DNA of 16,945 nt from Clostridiales bacterium UBA6388 (GTDB lineage Bacteria; Bacillota; Clostridia; Oscillospirales; Oscillospiraceae). Position 1 is the stretch's first letter; the number at the start of each line of letters is the position of its first letter. Of the stretch, positions 13,916 to 16,945 are shown piece by piece. The notes under the pieces are model-generated. The model made no database searches. It worked only from the letters and a program-made list of their open reading frames with translations, and had not been told where the DNA came from. The position numbers and the translations under genes are program-made. Location of the stretch: contig DJQK01000107.1 in NCBI GenBank assembly GCA_002437575.1, positions 1 through 16,945 on the forward strand, in the 5' to 3' direction.

Positions 13916-14137
13916 ATGATCGAGGTCCGTGTTTTTGCCACGCTGCGTCAGGGGCGCGAGAAGATCACCATGCTTTCTTCCGATGCCATCGCCTGCGCCG
14001 CAGATATTCTGGAGCGGCTGAACATCGAGAAGCAGGACGTGTCCATTCTGCTGATCAACGGCTTTCATAAGACGCCGGACACGCCTGTAACCGACGGCGA
14101 CATCGTCGCGCTGTTCCCGCCGGTGGGAGGCGGCTGA
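13916..14137 (+). CDS. moaD: MoaD/ThiS family sulfur-carrier protein
   Basis: A 73-aa beta-grasp protein ending in Gly-Gly (VGGG), the tail that is adenylated and thiocarboxylated to carry sulfur for the dithiolene. The N-terminal IEVRVFATLRQGR and the late VTDGDIVALFPPVGGG are typical. AAGGAGG stands 9 nt before the ATG. The next gene starts 3 nt after its stop, with that gene's ribosome site inside the Gly-Gly codons. Context makes MoaD far more likely than ThiS. Its partner would be the MoaE-like protein at 3130. Confidence 0.9.
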   Translation: MIEVRVFATLRQGREKITMLSSDAIACAADILERLNIEKQDVSILLINGFHKTPDTPVTDGDIVALFPPVGGG

Positions 14138-14139
14138 GC

Positions 14140-14808
14140 ATGGAGGCAAGATACGAGCGCAATATCCCGGCGCTGCGCGAGGAGGAATGTGCGCGTCTTC
14201 GCGCCCGGCGGGCCGCTGTGATCGGCTGCGGCGGACTGGGCGGGCATCTGATCGAGCTGCTGGTGCGCGTCGGCGTGGGGTATCTTCGCGTGGTGGACGG
14301 CGATGTGTTTGAGCCGTCGAATCTGAACCGCCAGCTGTATTCTTCGCCGGAGCTTCTCGGGTGCAGCAAGGCGAAGACCGCCGCCGAACGCGTCAGGCGT
14401 ATGAACCCCGAGATCGAGGTCGAGGCCGCTGCGGTCTTTCTGACGCGGGAAAATGCCAGGGCGCTGATCGCCGGCTGCGATGCGGTGCTCGACGCGCTCG
14501 ACAGCATCGAAAGCCGCCGGATCCTGGCAGAAGCCTGTGCGGCAGAAAAGATCCCATATATTTATGGGGCGGTCAGCGGCTGGGTCGCGCAGGCTGCAAT
14601 TTCCATGCCCGGAGACGACCTGATCGCGCGGCTGTATCCGGACGGCGTCGTTTTGCAAAGCAAGAGCGTTCTGAGCTTTACGCCCGCGCTGTGCGCGTCC
14701 GTGCAGGCGGCTCTTTGCGTGAAGCTGCTGACCGGCCGGCCGGTGGAAGCGGGGAAGCTTTTCTACTTCGATCTTTTGCATCAGGAGTACGAGACCATCG
14801 CTTTGTGA
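14140..14808 (+). CDS. HesA/MoeB/ThiF family adenylyltransferase
   Basis: A 222-aa cytoplasmic E1-like enzyme that would adenylate the C-terminal glycine of MoaD. The ATP-binding loop GCGGLGG lies at 29-35, then DGDVFEPSNLNRQ (53-65) with the conserved Arg, Lys77/Lys79, and DALDS (118-122). It is shorter than E. coli MoeB, and I see no CxxC pairs for the structural zinc, as in several HesA-like members. The start is the ATG at 14140, 3 nt after the moaD stop with GGAGGC upstream. The pairing with moaD argues for a MoeB-equivalent role; ThiF activity is less likely as no thiamin genes are near. Confidence 0.9.
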   Translation: MEARYERNIPALREEECARLRARRAAVIGCGGLGGHLIELLVRVGVGYLRVVDGDVFEPSNLNRQLYSSPELLGCSKAKTAAERVRRMNPEIEVEAAAVFLTRENARALIAGCDAVLDALDSIESRRILAEACAAEKIPYIYGAVSGWVAQAAISMPGDDLIARLYPDGVVLQSKSVLSFTPALCASVQAALCVKLLTGRPVEAGKLFYFDLLHQEYETIAL

Positions 14809-14845
14809 TATAAAAATCGATCGTATACGCCCGGCGCGTACCCTT

Positions 14846-14908
14846 GCCGGTCATTTCAGAACACCCTGAGATTTTTTGCCGGAACTCCGGCGTCCGGGCT
14901 TGACCGGC
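14846..14908 (+). other. Structured intergenic RNA with embedded terminator
   Basis: Outside, GCCGGTCA (14846-14853) pairs perfectly with TGACCGGC (14901-14908). Inside lie TTTCAG/CTGAGA (14854-14859 with 14866-14871), followed by six T (14872-14877), and GCCGG/CCGGC (14878-14882 with 14887-14891). The first inner hairpin plus T-run is a credible terminator for the moaD-thiF transcript. The GCCGG blocks could swap partners, so the segment can also form an alternative fold. It lies between the ThiF gene and the PhzF remnant. The 173-nt interval shows no gene. Confidence 0.5.
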
Positions 14909-14981
14909 AGAGATGCGTGTGCTACAGTTCGGATAGAAGACAGGCGGAGCAAGCCTGATGATCGGAAGGGCTGGCGCTGAT

Positions 14982-15539
14982 ATGAAGCAATGTAGTATCG
15001 TGGACGCGTTTACAGACCGGATCTTTGCGGGAAATCCCGCGGCGGTCTGTGTGACGGACCGGTGGCCGGAGGATGCAATGATGCAGCAGATCGCTGGTGA
15101 AAACTGCCTCCCGGAAACTGCGTTCGCCGTAAGGGAAGGGGATAACTATCGTCTGCGCTGGTTCACGCCCGGCGGCGAGATCGATCTCTGCGGCCATGCC
15201 ACGCTGGCGACGGCATTTGTTCTGATGAATTTCGCAGAGCGCGGGCGGCAGGAGGTGCGGTTTGAGACACGAAGCGGGCAGCTGACCGCCGCGGGAGATC
15301 AGGGGTATGACTGCGTCAGCCGGACCTTTGGGCCAAAATGCGGCATTCCGGAAGACCCCGTCTGCGGTTCGGGACATTGCCATATCGTGCCTTATTGGAG
15401 CGGCCGTCTTGGGAAAACCGGGATCACCGCGTATCAGGCTTCGCGCCGCGGCGGGACACTGTACTGCGAATACGCGGGCGAATGGGTCAAGCTGGCGGGC
15501 AAGGCGGCGCTGTTTGCCGAAGCGGAGATTTTTGTATGA
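14982..15539 (+). pseudogene. PhzF-family epimerase/isomerase lacking its middle
   Basis: A 185-aa reading frame from ATG 14982, about 75-80 residues shorter than usual for PhzF proteins. The N-terminal half is intact: DAFTDRIFAGNPAAVC (8-23), the catalytic Glu45 in ENCLPETAF, and DLCGHATLATAFVL. The C-terminal end is also intact: DCVSRTFGP (110-118), GIPEDPVCGSGHC (121-133), PYWSGRLGK and QASRRGG. They are joined directly at residues 102-108 (LTAAGDQGYD), where family members carry a long connecting stretch spanning the two domains. This is an in-frame internal deletion rather than a frameshift. The product is probably non-functional, though a shortened fold cannot be excluded. The Shine-Dalgarno is weak (AAGGG, far upstream). 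Confidence 0.75.
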
Positions 15540-15605
15540 GCGGCGAACGGCCGGCTTGCAAAAAAATTATGCGGACGTTACAATATGAGCGACAAATTAT
15601 CCGGG

Positions 15606-15629
15606 AAAGCCGCCGCAAGGCGGCTTTTT
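15606..15629 (+). terminator. Intrinsic terminator after the PhzF-like gene
   Basis: AAAGCCGCC (15606-15614), a GCAA tetraloop (15615-15618) and GGCGGCTTT, ending in five T (15625-15629), form a textbook rho-independent terminator. It lies 67 nt beyond the PhzF-like stop and isolates the following small ORF/YkvI pair. Confidence 0.88.
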
Positions 15630-15648
15630 GCGGGCGGCGGCTTTGCGT

Positions 15649-15795
15649 ATGCTCGTGACGCAGTACGTCAAAGCGTACGCGGGAAGGACGCTGGAAGAGA
15701 CGATGCGGTACGTGGGCTATGGTTCCGGCCCCGGGATGCAGGCCACCGAGCGGGCCATTGTGGACATTTTCAGACAGAAGAGCGGGGAACGATGA
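15649..15795 (+). CDS. Small ORF of unknown function coupled to the YkvI gene
   Basis: A 48-aa frame (MLVTQYVKAYAGRTLEETM..., ending RQKSGER) whose TGA overlaps the ATG of the next gene as ATGA, the coupling seen in real operons. No family is recognised. The start is uncertain: the ATG at 15649 has no clear Shine-Dalgarno, and the open frame reaches back only to 15589, across the terminator at 15606. It may be the 3' remnant of a longer gene whose front was lost, consistent with the damaged PhzF gene next door. Confidence 0.4.
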   Translation: MLVTQYVKAYAGRTLEETMRYVGYGSGPGMQATERAIVDIFRQKSGER

Positions 15796-16850
15796 AGAAC
15801 ATTTCGTGGGCGCAGCTCTGCTTTACCTTTGTGGGCGTATTTCTGGGCGCGGGGTTTGTCTCCGGGCAGGAGCTGTGGCAATTTTTCGCGTGCTTCGGCG
15901 CGGCGGGGCTGGCGGGCTTTCTGGTGTCGGCAGGTATTATGACGGCGGCGCATGGGGCGCTTCTGGGTCTGGTGCGCTCGACAGGAGAAGGGCGCATCGG
16001 CTTTCTTATGACGAGCGGAGACAGCCGGCTTTTGCGCACGGCGCTGCTGGCGCTTCAGTATCTGTTTTTGTTCGGCGTCGTGGTGATCATGATCGCGGGC
16101 GCGGCGGAGAGTCTGGCGGGGCTGACGGGGCTGCCGACGAGGCTGCTGGGCGCACTCGTGACGGCTGTGGTCTTTGTGCTGGTGCTGTGCGGGCTTCAGA
16201 GTCTGGTCGCGTCGTTCAGTGCGCTCGTGCCGGTCATTACGGTGTGCGCGGTGATCATTGCGGCCGTGGTCGTTTCCGGCGGGAAGGGCGCGTCGGCGGA
16301 ATTTACGCCGGAGGCGTCGATGCTGCGGCCAAGCTGGTATGTGAGCGCGGTGACGTATGCGGCGTATAACCTGTTCGGGTCGCTGACGACGATGATCCCA
16401 TTGGCCACGCACATTCCGGACGGGAAAACGCTTCGAAAGGGGCTGCTTTGCGGAAGCGTGGTGCTGCTTGCCATCGCAATGAGCATGATCGCGGCGATGC
16501 TGGTCTGCCCCGAGGCAGGGAAAGACGAGCTGCCGATGATCACGCTTGCGGGGAGGATCAGCCCGCTTCTGAAGACCGGCTACAGCGTGCTCATGACGTT
16601 GAGCATGGTCGTCTCGGCGCTGGGCTGCGTGTTTGCGCTTTTGCAGCAGCTGGAATTGCAGGCGCCGAAGCTTCAGAAAAAAGCGGGGCTTTTGAACGCT
16701 GTGTTGTGCGCGCTGGCGTTCGCGTTCAGCCGGTTCGGCTTCGGCACGCTGATCGGCGTGTTTTATCCCATCTGCGGCTATCTCGGCATTCCGTTCGTGG
16801 CGATGCTGTTTTTTAACTGGAAACGCGCGAAGAAAGAAGCAAAGGCATAG
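15792..16850 (+). CDS. YkvI-family membrane transporter-like protein
   Basis: A 352-aa integral membrane protein with about ten hydrophobic segments. The N-terminal FTFVGVFLGAGFVSGQELWQFF is the characteristic first helix of the YkvI family, distantly related to LeuT-fold amino-acid transporters. Substrate unknown. The ATG at 15792 follows a GGGGAA site; a longer frame back to 15585 crosses a terminator and is not supported. A charged tail (KRAKKEAK) suggests a cytoplasmic C-terminus. It overlaps the small ORF before it by 4 nt and ends at a strong hairpin. No link with tungsten metabolism is evident. Confidence 0.87.
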   Translation: MKNISWAQLCFTFVGVFLGAGFVSGQELWQFFACFGAAGLAGFLVSAGIMTAAHGALLGLVRSTGEGRIGFLMTSGDSRLLRTALLALQYLFLFGVVVIMIAGAAESLAGLTGLPTRLLGALVTAVVFVLVLCGLQSLVASFSALVPVITVCAVIIAAVVVSGGKGASAEFTPEASMLRPSWYVSAVTYAAYNLFGSLTTMIPLATHIPDGKTLRKGLLCGSVVLLAIAMSMIAAMLVCPEAGKDELPMITLAGRISPLLKTGYSVLMTLSMVVSALGCVFALLQQLELQAPKLQKKAGLLNAVLCALAFAFSRFGFGTLIGVFYPICGYLGIPFVAMLFFNWKRAKKEAKA

Positions 16851-16852
16851 AA

Positions 16853-16885
16853 AACCGGACCTGCTTGGTGTCAGCAGGTCCGGTT
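16853..16885. terminator. Hairpin terminator after the YkvI gene
   Basis: A perfect 13-bp stem (16853-16865 with 16873-16885, 7-nt loop) starts 3 nt after the stop codon. On the plus strand only TT then CATG follows. On the minus strand it is followed by four T, so it may work for a converging gene beyond the window as well. The last 60 bases hold no gene that I can see. Confidence 0.75.
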
Positions 16886-16945
16886 CATGCGTCAAACAGC
16901 AATTCGAAAGATGCGGCATTCTCTGTAGGGGCGGACGACTTGTCA

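Noticed and set aside
14866..14990. CTGAGA followed downstream by CCTGATGATCGG, loosely like a TPP riboswitch
   Set aside because: The P4/P5 stem complementarity and the conserved GCGTAGGGAA end are missing, and CTGAGA is better explained as the 3' arm of a terminator hairpin. No thiamin genes are nearby.
15585..15791. YkvI gene starting at 15585
   Set aside because: The extension runs through a strong terminator hairpin and encodes Arg/Gly/Asp-rich non-family sequence. The ATG at 15792 starts with the family helix.
15717..16919. A 400-codon minus-strand frame opposite the YkvI gene
   Set aside because: It is extremely rich in Arg, His and Gln, as expected for the complement of a membrane protein gene, and it has no start signal.
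1..16945. CRISPR arrays, tRNA or rRNA genes, insertion sequences
   Set aside because: I found no regularly spaced long repeats, cloverleaf-like segments, rRNA-like tracts or transposase-like frames. The only regular repeats are the 10-bp operator arrays.
16930..16945. Possible start of a dispersed repeat (tail beginning TGTAGGGGCGG)
   Set aside because: Its look recalls intergenic repeats in some Clostridia, but the window ends before a second copy or partner arm can be seen.

Overview
The window is GC-rich DNA with strong AGGAGG-type ribosome binding sites and tightly packed operons. Gene content (Tup-type tungstate transporter, aldehyde:ferredoxin oxidoreductase, a YkvI-family membrane protein, a DAO-BFD/FAD oxidoreductase pair) suggests a strict anaerobe in the Clostridia, probably an Oscillospiraceae-like Firmicute. 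This placement is inferred from content and style, not from a marker gene. Almost the whole window is one tungsten (or molybdenum) pterin-cofactor locus: oxyanion uptake, cofactor synthesis, the enzyme that uses the cofactor, and a dedicated regulator.

Layout. (1) 233-2763, minus: tupA-tupB-tupC, a tungstate ABC importer, with a long structured 5' leader. (2) 3130-3525, plus, divergent from tupA: a short MoaE-like molybdopterin synthase large subunit. (3) 3579-11755, minus: an eight-gene, tightly coupled operon reading regulator (excisionase/BldC-type HTH plus oxyanion-binding-type PBP domain) - moeA - moeA::PBP fusion - DAO/BFD FAD oxidoreductase - small FAD/NAD oxidoreductase - moaA - moaC - mogA, closed by a strong terminator at 3538-3570. 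(4) 12036-14808, plus, divergent from the regulator: aldehyde:ferredoxin oxidoreductase (AOR), a terminator hairpin, then moaD and a HesA/MoeB/ThiF adenylyltransferase. (5) 14809-16945: a separate region with a structured intergenic segment, a PhzF-like gene that lacks its middle, a small orphan ORF and a YkvI-family transporter.

How it fits together: TupABC brings in tungstate. MoaA and MoaC make the cyclic pterin, and MoaD/MoaE with the ThiF-type activator make the dithiolene. MogA and the two MoeA proteins insert the metal, and AOR uses the product. Three different proteins carry periplasmic-binding-protein folds (TupA, the MoeA fusion and the HTH regulator), so the locus can probably bind the oxyanion or a related ligand outside and inside the cell.

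The main points for a second look: (a) TupA appears circularly permuted, with the usual C-terminal segment placed at the N-terminus. (b) The tupA and aor promoters share arrays of TTTC-N6 direct repeats with a 10-bp period, ending exactly 16 bp upstream of the -35 box in both cases. This fits a BldC-like regulator that binds direct repeats head to tail, and the HTH-PBP gene in the locus is the obvious candidate. (c) The tupA leader folds in a way that recalls the Moco/Tuco riboswitch class. (d) A two-gene flavoprotein module is embedded in the cofactor operon.
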